From assembly GCA_038229595.1 (NCBI GenBank), contig JBBROH010000156.1:1-9766 (forward strand): 9,766 nucleotides of DNA, given 5' to 3'. The DNA comes from JBBROH01 sp038229595 (GTDB lineage Bacteria; Chloroflexota; Chloroflexia; QHBQ01). The notes under the pieces are model-generated. The model searched no databases. It saw only the letters and a list, made by a program, of their open reading frames with translations, and was not told the DNA's origin. Made by a program: the position numbers and the translations under genes. This document shows, piece after piece, positions 1-6,610 of the stretch (position 1 is its first letter; every line of letters begins with the position of its first letter).

Positions 1-44
1 GCATCGTCCTGCCAATCCATCTTGAACACTTTGCCGCGTGCCAT
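1..44 (-). CDS. 5' end of an unidentified protein (partial)
   Basis: On the minus strand an ATG at 44-42 opens a frame running off the window edge; the visible residues are MARGKVFKMDWQDD. The start is supported by a strong AGGAGGT ribosome site at 57-51 with a 6-base spacer, and by a promoter-like pair just upstream. Fourteen residues are too few to name a family; they show no signal peptide or lipobox, so a cytoplasmic protein is more likely than a secreted one. It points the same way as the SLH gene to its right, but the two are separated by hairpins and the promoter, so it is probably a separate transcription unit. Confidence 0.6.
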   Translation of the reverse strand, partial: MARGKVFKMDWQDD

Positions 45-66
45 CCAGCTACCTCCTAGTAGCTCC

Positions 67-95
67 ATTTTACCACACGGCTTGACTAAACGCAA
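67..95 (-). promoter_or_regulatory. Putative promoter for the leftmost gene
   Basis: Read on the minus strand, TTGCGT (95-90) and TAAAAT (72-67) are separated by 17 bases. The -10 box matches consensus at 5 of 6 positions, the -35 at only 3 of 6. Transcription would start near base 60, leaving a short leader holding the AGGAGGT site. Assigned by eye and by position only. Confidence 0.4.
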
Positions 96-136
96 TTGGT
101 ATTAGAGCTTCACCCCTACCTTTCCGATGGGCTACC

Positions 137-158
137 GCTGGCCTGTATAGCAGGCAGC
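137..158. terminator. Second hairpin downstream of the SLH gene
   Basis: GCCTG (141-145) and CAGGC (151-155) form a perfect 5-bp stem around a TATAG loop. After one bulged G the stem extends by GCT (137-139) pairing with AGC (156-158). It lies just beyond the stronger 163-189 hairpin as read from the SLH gene and may be a back-up terminator or part of one structured 3' end. No long T tract follows. Confidence 0.3.
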
Positions 159-162
159 AGAA

Positions 163-189
163 AGGAGGTGTGCCACTAGCACACCTCCT
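163..189 (-). terminator. Strong hairpin, probable terminator of the SLH gene
   Basis: AGGAGGTGTGC (163-173) and GCACACCTCCT (179-189) are perfect inverted repeats: an 11-bp stem with a 5-base loop. It begins 38 bases past the TAA stop of the minus-strand SLH gene. In that direction only three T residues follow, so it is a weak fit to a classic intrinsic terminator but well placed. One arm contains AGGAGG, which resembles a ribosome site but has no start codon at a suitable distance. Confidence 0.55.
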
Positions 190-227
190 GAGAGTCTTGC
201 CCACAGCGGGCGTATGGGGAAGTAACC

Positions 228-1736
228 TTACGGCGTAGGCGTAGGGGCTGGCGGTGCGCTAATCTCGCGGGCGCGGCGGGTGATCTTGCTCAGTTCGCCC
301 CGGCTAATCGGGTCACTGGGCCGGTAGCAGGTGCCGCCGCCACCCGTGCAGCTGCTGCCGCTCACCACATTGTACAGCTTCAGCGTCTCTATGTAGCTGT
401 AGAAGACATTGCTACTGCTTACGTCAGCAAAGCTGGGGGTGCTAGGGTTGGCAAGGGTGTAGTTCTTGGATCGCACGATGATCTTGGCGACCTCACCCCT
501 GCGGATCGAGTCGCGGGGGCGGTAGCAGGGGGCAGTCGTGCCTCCGCACTGGCTGGTTTGAGCGAAGCCACTGATCACACTAGCATGGACGGCGGCTTCG
601 ATGTAGGCATAGAAGGTGTTGCTGGTCGCTACATCATTGAAGCTGGGTGTGGCAGGGCTGTAGGCTGGCACACCAAAGGCTAGCACTGCGATCTTGGCGA
701 ACTGACCGCGAGAGGTCTGGCTGCCCGGCTCAAAACGGAAGTTGCCGTCACCGTTGGGGAAGCCGTTGACGATGGGCGGGGTGGCGCAGGCAAGAAAGAG
801 GATGTCGCTGTAGAAGGGGTTGTCGGCCAGCACATCGGTGAAGCTGATCGCACAGGCGGAGGGGGCGTTGAAGGCTACCAGGTCGCTGATCGTTGCGCTG
901 CCGCTGCGGTTCCACTGCAAGCCAGCACCGTTGTCTACCGGGTCGATGGTTTGGCTCAACGTGGTGTCGTCGAAGCCAGGGCCAGGGCCACTGAAGCTGC
1001 CAATGGCATTCCAGATCGTCCTGTAACCGGCCTCCATGTAGTGGCTGGCGGGGGTGAGGGCGCGGAAGAACTGGTAGAAAGAGGAGCCAGCGTTGCCGCT
1101 GCGCCCGCCCACGTCCACCGAGCTACCGTTGAGTGCCAGGTAGGCGTAGCCGGTATCGTTGCCCTGGGTGTAGAGGTCGGCAGCGTGAAAGAGGTTCCAG
1201 GTTGCGGTAGTGGGGGCTGTAACCTGGAAGGTGAAGTTGGCGAAGTTCTGGCCGTTGATGTAGGTGATCACCTGGGTCATCTGCACCTCGCCACCGCCTG
1301 CTTGCACCACCGTAGTGGCGCGGAAGGGGCTAGCAGCAGTGCCACTGCCACTCACATTGTTGCTGATCGGTACCCAGTCGCTGACGGTGTTGCCCGCAGG
1401 TACTGTACCAGGGCCATAGACGACTACGCCCGCTGTGTTGGTGTACCAGAGGTAGGCACCCTCGGCGTTGCCACCAAAATACTGGCTGGCGGTGTTGTAC
1501 TTCAGGTCTACGCTGGTGTTGTCGTTGACCATGATGTTGATCGGATTGCCCGCGATCACGACTGCCGCTGAGGGGTTGGCACTACTCTGCCTGTCCTTCG
1601 TTTGCGGGGGGGCGGTTTGCTCCTGCCCCTTGCTACCTTGTTGAGCCAGGCTTGCACCAGGATTGATCGCTAGCAGGCTGCCAAGTAGCAGCAGAGCCAG
1701 GGCGACTGGCCCCACGTAACGGGTTGATCTCTGCAT
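228..1736 (-). CDS. Secreted protein with three C-terminal SLH repeats
   Basis: This 502-residue protein begins with a Sec signal peptide: Arg residues at 3 and 6, a hydrophobic stretch at about 10-23 and a likely cut after SLA (residue 31). A low-complexity Gln/Ser/Pro stretch (32-57) follows, then about 230 residues rich in Gly, Thr, Ser, Asn and aromatics that look like beta structure but that I cannot assign. Three SLH repeats follow at about 298-355, 366-424 and 435-491, each opening with F-x-D-V, then NxFY and an RG motif (SRGQFAKI, RRGEVAKI, SRGELSKI). The tail is PPAPTPTP. SLH repeats usually bind secondary cell-wall polymers or link to the S-layer, so the protein probably sits on the cell surface. 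Repeats 2 and 3 each carry C-x6-C-Y-R-P. The start is supported by AGGAG at 1747-1743 with a 6-base spacer. It is divergent from the eno operon. The N-terminal role is unknown. Confidence 0.9.
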   Translation of the reverse strand: MQRSTRYVGPVALALLLLGSLLAINPGASLAQQGSKGQEQTAPPQTKDRQSSANPSAAVVIAGNPINIMVNDNTSVDLKYNTASQYFGGNAEGAYLWYTNTAGVVVYGPGTVPAGNTVSDWVPISNNVSGSGTAASPFRATTVVQAGGGEVQMTQVITYINGQNFANFTFQVTAPTTATWNLFHAADLYTQGNDTGYAYLALNGSSVDVGGRSGNAGSSFYQFFRALTPASHYMEAGYRTIWNAIGSFSGPGPGFDDTTLSQTIDPVDNGAGLQWNRSGSATISDLVAFNAPSACAISFTDVLADNPFYSDILFLACATPPIVNGFPNGDGNFRFEPGSQTSRGQFAKIAVLAFGVPAYSPATPSFNDVATSNTFYAYIEAAVHASVISGFAQTSQCGGTTAPCYRPRDSIRRGEVAKIIVRSKNYTLANPSTPSFADVSSSNVFYSYIETLKLYNVVSGSSCTGGGGTCYRPSDPISRGELSKITRRAREISAPPAPTPTP

Positions 1737-1794
1737 CTGTTTCTCCTCTTACCTTTGGGTCATCGGTGACAAAGCGCACGTTCGCCTAAGTCAC

Positions 1795-1807
1795 GACTAT
1801 TATAGTC
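1795..1807. promoter_or_regulatory. 13-bp palindrome over a TATAAT box (SLH gene promoter/operator?)
   Basis: GACTAT-T-ATAGTC is a perfect odd palindrome. On the minus strand it contains a consensus TATAAT (1804-1799) about 63 bases upstream of the SLH start, a sensible -10 position. No good -35 box lies 16-18 bases upstream on that strand, which would fit an activator-dependent or regulated promoter. The symmetry could be an operator, or simply chance in an AT-rich patch. Confidence 0.4.
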
Positions 1808-1949
1808 ATTCGGCGCAAGAAGGCTTCACCGCTTGGTTAAGTAGACGAGATGACGCAGGGACTGGCCCGCCGTGGCACAAACCCCAGTGATCGACCGGCT
1901 GCCTGTTCTTGCCTCTATCATGCTGAATAGTTAACCTTGCCCCGCGTGG

Positions 1950-1979
1950 TTGACAAGCTACCGCCTCGTCCTTTATCAT
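1950..1979 (+). promoter_or_regulatory. Promoter of the eno-kinase-SDR operon
   Basis: A consensus TTGACA (1950-1955) and TATCAT (1974-1979, 5 of 6 matches) are separated by 18 bases. Transcription would begin near 1986, giving a leader of about 40 bases that contains GAGGAGG at 2011-2017, 8 bases before the enolase ATG. This is the best sigma-70-type promoter match I found in the window, and suits a housekeeping gene. Confidence 0.65.
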
Positions 1980-2025
1980 AGGGGCGCACGGTTAGCAAAG
2001 AGGCTAGCAAGAGGAGGGAGCGAAG

Positions 2026-3357
2026 ATGTCGAACTACGAGATCGAAAGCGTGATCGCCCGCGAGATACTGGATTCGCGGGGCAACCCAACGGTGGAGGTT
2101 GAGGTAGCCCTCACTGGCGGCGCGGTTGGGCTGGCGGCTGTCCCCAGTGGCGCGAGTACAGGAGCGCACGAGGCGGTAGAGTTGCGCGACGGTGACAAGG
2201 CTCGTTATGGAGGCAAGGGAGTGCTGAAGGCGGTCGCCCATGTCAACGACGTGATCGATCACGCGGTTGCGGGGCTGTCTGCCCTCGACCAGCGCGCCCT
2301 CGACCAGCGGTTGCTGACCCTCGACGGCACCGCCAACAAGGGTAAGCTGGGTGCAAACGCGATCCTTGGCGTGTCGTTGGCAACCAGCCGCGCCGCCGCC
2401 ACCGCCCTCGGCCTGCCACTCTACCGCTACGTTGGTAGCCTCTACGATGCCGCCAACCCCAGGCCGCTGGCTTACAATGCTCAGCCCACGGGCAGCCGCA
2501 TCCTGCCGATCCCGATGCTCAACATCCTCAACGGGGGCAAGCACGCCGAGGACTCCACCGACGTCCAGGAGTTTATGGTGATGCCAGTGGGCGCAAGCAC
2601 CTTCCGCGAGGGTTTGCGCTGGGGGGTGGAGATTTACCAGAGCCTAAAGAAGGTGCTGCACGACGGTGGCTACGGCACCAATGTTGGCGATGAGGGCGGT
2701 TTTGCTCCTTCGCTCAAGTCCAACGTGGCGGCAGTAGAGGTGATCCTGGAGGCGATTGAGCGGGCGGGCTATACGCCGGGCAAGCAAGTCTACATTGCCC
2801 TCGACCCTGCGGTGAGCGAGATATACGAGGACGGCAAGTACCGGCTGGCGAAGGACGGCCTCAGCCTCAGCACCGCCGAGATGGTTGCTTACTGGGAGGG
2901 CTGGATCGCCAAGTATCCGATCATCAGCCTCGAAGATGGTATGGCCGAGGACGATTGGGACGGCTGGAAGCTGCTCAGCCAGCGCGTTGGCGAACGCGTG
3001 CAACTGGTTGGCGACGACTTCCTGGTGACCAACGTAGAGCGCATCGCCCGCGCCATCCAGGAGAACGCCTGCAACAGCCTGCTGACCAAAGTTAACCAGA
3101 TTGGTAGCCTCAGCGAGGCGATGGACGCGGTGAGCATGGCCCAGCACGCCGGTTGGACGGCGGTCATGTCGCACCGTAGCGGCGAGACTGAAGACACCAC
3201 TATCGCAGACCTGGCGGTAGCCCTCAATACCGGACAGATCAAGACGGGCGCGCCCGCTCGTGGCGAGCGCACCGCCAAGTACAACCGCCTGCTCCGCATC
3301 GAAGAAGAACTGGGTAGCGCGGCTATCTATGGTGACGGCAGACTGAAAAGAGCATGA
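2026..3357 (+). CDS. eno: Enolase (phosphopyruvate hydratase)
   Basis: Enolase converts 2-phosphoglycerate to phosphoenolpyruvate in glycolysis, in the cytoplasm, using Mg2+. The whole family pattern is present in 443 residues: ILDSRGNPTVEVEV (14-27), the mobile loop SGASTG (41-46), H173 and E182 (GGKHAED, QEFM), E223 in GDEGGFAP as general acid, metal ligands D260, E303 and D330 (ALDPAVSE, SLEDGM, LVGDD), the signature LLTKVNQIGS with base K355, SHRSGE (382-387), and K406 in IKTG. All expected catalytic residues seem intact. It is slightly longer than the usual 425-435 residues, with about 11-14 extra residues around 141-157 (Pro/Ala/Asn-rich) before the PIPMLNILNGG strand. The start has a good GAGGAGG site. 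The TGA overlaps the kinase ATG (ATGA), so the two are probably translationally coupled. It leads a three-gene operon. Confidence 0.97.
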   Translation: MSNYEIESVIAREILDSRGNPTVEVEVALTGGAVGLAAVPSGASTGAHEAVELRDGDKARYGGKGVLKAVAHVNDVIDHAVAGLSALDQRALDQRLLTLDGTANKGKLGANAILGVSLATSRAAATALGLPLYRYVGSLYDAANPRPLAYNAQPTGSRILPIPMLNILNGGKHAEDSTDVQEFMVMPVGASTFREGLRWGVEIYQSLKKVLHDGGYGTNVGDEGGFAPSLKSNVAAVEVILEAIERAGYTPGKQVYIALDPAVSEIYEDGKYRLAKDGLSLSTAEMVAYWEGWIAKYPIISLEDGMAEDDWDGWKLLSQRVGERVQLVGDDFLVTNVERIARAIQENACNSLLTKVNQIGSLSEAMDAVSMAQHAGWTAVMSHRSGETEDTTIADLAVALNTGQIKTGAPARGERTAKYNRLLRIEEELGSAAIYGDGRLKRA

Positions 3358-5264
3358 TGCAACCAGGCGAGCAGCTAGGCAAGTACCGCATCGAGCGGGA
3401 GATCGGCCAGGGGGGGATGGCGAGCGTCTATCTGGCGACCGACACCACCCTCAACCGCGTGGTCGCGCTCAAGGTGCTTGACCCTATGCTAGCCGAGGAC
3501 GAAGTGGCGGTCGAACGCTTCAAGCGCGAGGCGCAGACGGCGGCGGGGTTGCAACACCCCAACATCGTTAGCATCTACGACGTGGCGCAGATGGGTGACT
3601 ACTATTACATCGCCATGCGCTATGCTCCCGGCAAGACCTTGCGCGATATCATCACCGAGGAAGCCCCGATGGGGGTAGGCCGGGCGGTGCAGTTGCTGCG
3701 CCCAGTCGCCGCCGCTCTCGATTACGCGCATACGCGTGGGGTAGTCCACCGCGACATCAAGCCAGGCAACATCATCGTCAACCCCAAGAACGGCGACGTG
3801 ATGTTGACCGACTTTGGCATCGCCCGCGCCAATAACCAGAGCCACCTGACCGCCGTCGGCATGGTGATGGGGACGGCGGATTACCTTTCGCCAGAGCAGG
3901 TGCGCGGCACAGAAGCGACTGCCAGCAGCGACATCTACGCCCTCGGCGTGGTGCTGTACGAGATGCTGACTGCCTACACCCCTTACCACAACAAAGGGGT
4001 TGCCGACGTGCTGCGGGCGCAACTGAACGAGCCAGTGCCGCCGCTCTCCCGCTTCGTCAAGAGCGTACCGCCGGGGGCGCAGTTGGTAGTAGACCGCGCC
4101 CTCGCCAAGAACCCCGCCGACCGCTTCCAGACCGCGGTTGGCATGATCGAGGGGCTGGCTTACGTGGCGATGCGCCAGGGTCAGGGTCAGGCGGTCAGTA
4201 ATGCCGAGCAGCCGACCAGCCTGGTACAGTCGTCGCGCCCTGGGCAGCCAGCGCAACCCCCCCGCCCGCAACCAGCGGTTAGCCGCAACGGGCAGCCACC
4301 AGTTGCCCAGCGGCTACCGGCCAACCGGCCCGTGCAGCAAGCGGCTGCCCGCCCGCCGCAACGCTACGCTACCCCCCCACAGACCCCCGCCCAGCGCAAC
4401 AAGGCGGCAAATGAGGCCGCCCTTAAGCGCGATATTGGCCCCAACCGCTGGCCGCTGGTGCTGGTGATCGGCTTGCTTGCCCTTGCGCTTGTGGGGCTGC
4501 TGCTAGTCCTCGTTCTCGGCATCCCCCTACCCAGCTTCGGCAGCGGGGTGAGCCAGCCGCCCGCTGCTACTATCACCACCGCAGTGAGCTACAGCGGCCC
4601 CTTCCGCAGCAACGGCAACCTCAGCGCGAGTTTCGTTGCCAAACCACCACGCATTGACGGCGACCTCGGCGACTGGGCGGGGCAGAGTAGCTTCCCGCTG
4701 GCGAAGGATACCCCCTTCAAGAACCGCAGTGCCTACCGCTGGGCTGGCCCTAACGACAGCAGTGGCACTGGTTACGCTGCCTGGGACGACAGCAACTTTT
4801 ACTTTGCTATAGCGGTGCGCGACAACGTGGTAGTGCAGAGCGAGCGGGGCGCGGTTATGTACCAGGGCGACCATGTGGAGTTGTGGTTCGACCTCGACCT
4901 GGCGGGCGACTTCGCCAGTGCTACTGCCTCGGATGACGACTACCAACTCGGCTTCTCCATTGGCGACCCAGCCAAGCCCCAACCTGAAGCGTGGTTGTGG
5001 CTGCCAGCCGCCCGCACCAGCCTGCGCGATACGCTCAAGGTAGCCGGGGGGCTAGAGGCTGGAGGCTACGTGTTGGAGGGCAGCGTTCCCTGGTCAACCC
5101 TGCGTGGCTACAAACCAGAGCGGGGCGCAGTGATCGGCTTTGCCTTCAACATAGGCGATGTGGACGATGGTAGCATCGCCCCTCACCAGGAGAAGATGAT
5201 CAGCACATCGTCGCTGATGACCTACCCCAACCCAACCACCTTCAACAACCTTTTTCTCAAATAG
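3354..5264 (+). CDS. Transmembrane Ser/Thr protein kinase with extracellular CBM9-like domain
   Basis: This 636-residue protein is a bacterial Hanks-type kinase. Cytoplasmic catalytic domain (about 10-270): Gly loop IGQGGMASVY (17-26), ATP-binding K40 (VALK), catalytic loop HRDIKPGN (D134, N139), DFG (153-155), LSPEQ (178-182), and DIYALGVVLYEML. A Pro/Gln-rich linker spans about 285-350. One membrane helix lies at about 366-391. The outside part (about 412-636) resembles a family 9 carbohydrate-binding module: PPRIDGDLGDWAG (431-443), AAWDDSNFYFAIAVRD (475-490), YQGDHVELWFDLD (503-515), YQLGF, a VPW motif and NPTTF. CBM9-like folds bind sugars or sugar ends in other proteins, so ligand sensing is inferred. 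The start overlaps the enolase stop (ATGA); a second ATG follows at 3357, and only a weak purine-rich AAAAGAG precedes. All key kinase residues are present, so it should be active. Its targets are unknown. Confidence 0.93.
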   Translation: MMQPGEQLGKYRIEREIGQGGMASVYLATDTTLNRVVALKVLDPMLAEDEVAVERFKREAQTAAGLQHPNIVSIYDVAQMGDYYYIAMRYAPGKTLRDIITEEAPMGVGRAVQLLRPVAAALDYAHTRGVVHRDIKPGNIIVNPKNGDVMLTDFGIARANNQSHLTAVGMVMGTADYLSPEQVRGTEATASSDIYALGVVLYEMLTAYTPYHNKGVADVLRAQLNEPVPPLSRFVKSVPPGAQLVVDRALAKNPADRFQTAVGMIEGLAYVAMRQGQGQAVSNAEQPTSLVQSSRPGQPAQPPRPQPAVSRNGQPPVAQRLPANRPVQQAAARPPQRYATPPQTPAQRNKAANEAALKRDIGPNRWPLVLVIGLLALALVGLLLVLVLGIPLPSFGSGVSQPPAATITTAVSYSGPFRSNGNLSASFVAKPPRIDGDLGDWAGQSSFPLAKDTPFKNRSAYRWAGPNDSSGTGYAAWDDSNFYFAIAVRDNVVVQSERGAVMYQGDHVELWFDLDLAGDFASATASDDDYQLGFSIGDPAKPQPEAWLWLPAARTSLRDTLKVAGGLEAGGYVLEGSVPWSTLRGYKPERGAVIGFAFNIGDVDDGSIAPHQEKMISTSSLMTYPNPTTFNNLFLK

Positions 5265-5274
5265 GAGCAGCAAT

Positions 5275-6081
5275 ATGACAGGGCGAGTTTACATCATCAC
5301 TGGCGCGAGTAGCGGCATCGGCAAGGCGTTGGCGGTTGCAGCAGCAGCGGCGGGCGAAAGCGTGGTGCTGGCCGCCCGCAATCCTACCACCTTGCAGGCG
5401 GCGGCAGACGAGGCGGCGGCGGCAGGCGGGGCGACCCTGGCCGTCCCCACCGACGTGACGGAGCGGGCGCAGGTCGAGGCTTTGGTGCGGGCGGCAGCAG
5501 ACCGCTTTGGTCGGGTGGACGTGCTGATCAACAATGCTGGGGTTGCTACCTACGGCCTGGCCGTCGAGAGCATTGTGGACGATCTGCGGCGGGTGATGGA
5601 GGTTAACTACTTCGGCGCACTGCATTGCATCCAGGCGGTGGTGCCGCTGATGCAGCAGCAAGGCAGTGGCCGGATCGTCAACATCAGCGGGGCTGGCGGC
5701 AAGCGCGCCTTGCCGCTGATCGGCGGCTATGCGGCCAGCAAGTTCGCTATCTCTGCCCTAACCGACGCGCTGCGGGTTGAACTCGCCAGCCTGGGCATCG
5801 GTGTGACCCTTGTCTACCCACCGCTGACCAAGACTCCGCTCGCTGACCACGCGCTGGCTGGACAGGAGTACGGTGCGCTGTTCCACTCGGCGGGCGGGGC
5901 CGAAGCAGCGGATGTGGCCCAGCAGATGCTAGCCAGCATCAACGCGGGGGAGCGTGAAGCGATGCTCGGCGGCCCTACGATGCAGCAGTTCTTCGAGCAG
6001 AGCTTCCGCGACCCAGAGAAGGTAGATCAGCAGCAGCAATCGCTCCTACAGTCGCGCCTGAAGCGGGTAAAGCGCGGCTGA
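5275..6081 (+). CDS. Short-chain dehydrogenase/reductase (classical SDR)
   Basis: The protein has 268 residues and a full classical SDR pattern. It has the Rossmann nucleotide-binding motif TGASSGIG (9-16), Arg35 after the second strand (AARN), which favours NADP(H), D60 in the TDV motif, NNAG (86-89), N111, catalytic S138, Y152 and K156 (YAASK), and YPPLTKTPL where many relatives have PG-x-x-x-T. The substrate cannot be told from sequence. The C-terminus is Gln-rich then basic (QQQQ, RLKRVKRG). The start at 5275 is fixed by AGGAG (5263-5267), which overlaps the kinase TAG stop and leaves a 7-base spacer. With a 10-base gap, it is almost certainly co-transcribed with eno and the kinase. I see no clear intrinsic terminator right after it. 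A role in glycolysis is not implied; SDRs often sit in unrelated operons. Confidence 0.93.
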   Translation: MTGRVYIITGASSGIGKALAVAAAAAGESVVLAARNPTTLQAAADEAAAAGGATLAVPTDVTERAQVEALVRAAADRFGRVDVLINNAGVATYGLAVESIVDDLRRVMEVNYFGALHCIQAVVPLMQQQGSGRIVNISGAGGKRALPLIGGYAASKFAISALTDALRVELASLGIGVTLVYPPLTKTPLADHALAGQEYGALFHSAGGAEAADVAQQMLASINAGEREAMLGGPTMQQFFEQSFRDPEKVDQQQQSLLQSRLKRVKRG

Positions 6082-6128
6082 TCCCTCCTTCTCTTAGGCC
6101 AGCTAGCCAGCAAGCAAGGAGAGGCAAG

Positions 6129-6521
6129 GCTGCTGCCCTGACCTACAATCTCAGCGGCTTCGTTAAAGCGGGCAGTGGGGTTGCTGGTCAAGAACTTGTA
6201 CTGTCTTATGTAGTGCTTAGTGGGGGTAGCTACAAGGCTGGTAGCATCCTGGACAGGCTCAAGAGCGACGGGGCCGGACACTGGCAGTTCAGTGGCACAG
6301 CTACCAACCCTCCAGCTAACTTCGCGGGCTTCCGCGTACAGGAGCTAGCGGCTGACTGCTTCTCGAACCAGAGCGTGAGCCTGGCAGCCGGGAGCAACGC
6401 CACGGTAGTATCGGCCAGCGAGGTGGACTGGCGCAGCATCTACAGCTCGAACGACACAGTGACATTCAACCTGGTTTCCATCTGTAGGGTGGTACCAACC
6501 CCAACGGCCAGGAGTAGGTGA
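6129..6521 (+). pseudogene. Startless fragment of a probable secreted protein
   Basis: A frame stays open from about 5958 (inside the SDR gene) to a TGA at 6519-6521, but its protein-like part starts only near 6129, with residues LTYNLSGFVKAGSG, and continues as a Ser/Gly/Val-rich, probably beta-strand sequence ending CRVVPTPTARSR. There is no ATG in the frame. The first GTG (6213) has no ribosome site and would cut off residues that belong to the same pattern. At 6116-6124 there is AAGGAGAGG, identical to the ribosome site of the 6611 gene, yet at the ATG position there is GCT. The likeliest reading is a secreted protein that lost its start and signal peptide. The terminal PTPT resembles linkers of other surface proteins here. 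The family is not recognised; a non-ATG start (for example CTG at 6138) cannot be excluded. Confidence 0.5.
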
Positions 6522-6610
6522 CCGGCTTGGCGATAAGTAGTTAAGCAGACTGCACACCACGGTAAGGTGAACCATCAAGGCAGCTAGAGTTAAACCGAAG
6601 GAGAGGTGAG
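6522..6610 (+). other. Short intergenic leader of the large lipoprotein gene
   Basis: These 89 bases hold no ORF of note. AAGGAGAGG (6598-6606) is a strong ribosome site placing the ATG at 6611. I saw no convincing -35/-10 pair and no hairpin, so it is unclear whether the lipoprotein gene has its own promoter here or is read through from upstream. Confidence 0.4.

Noticed and set aside
951..1571. 206-residue plus-strand frame opposite the SLH gene
   Set aside because: It lies wholly antisense to a gene with clear signal peptide and SLH motifs, is low-complexity Val/Gly/Ala-rich and has no domain signature; a GC-driven shadow.
1918..2544. 208-residue minus-strand frame over the enolase start
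   Set aside because: It overlaps the enolase promoter and coding sequence and shows no recognisable motif.
3489..4271. 260-residue minus-strand frame opposite the kinase
   Set aside because: The kinase frame has all catalytic motifs; the antisense reading is His/Val/Arg-rich without motifs, as expected for a shadow.
6085..6121. CTCCTT / AAGGAG pairing as a terminator after the SDR gene
   Set aside because: Only 6 bp pair across a 25-base loop and no T tract follows.
6213..6521. A complete 102-residue gene starting at GTG 6213
   Set aside because: There is no ribosome site before it and the protein-like pattern continues upstream in frame, so this start would cut a domain.
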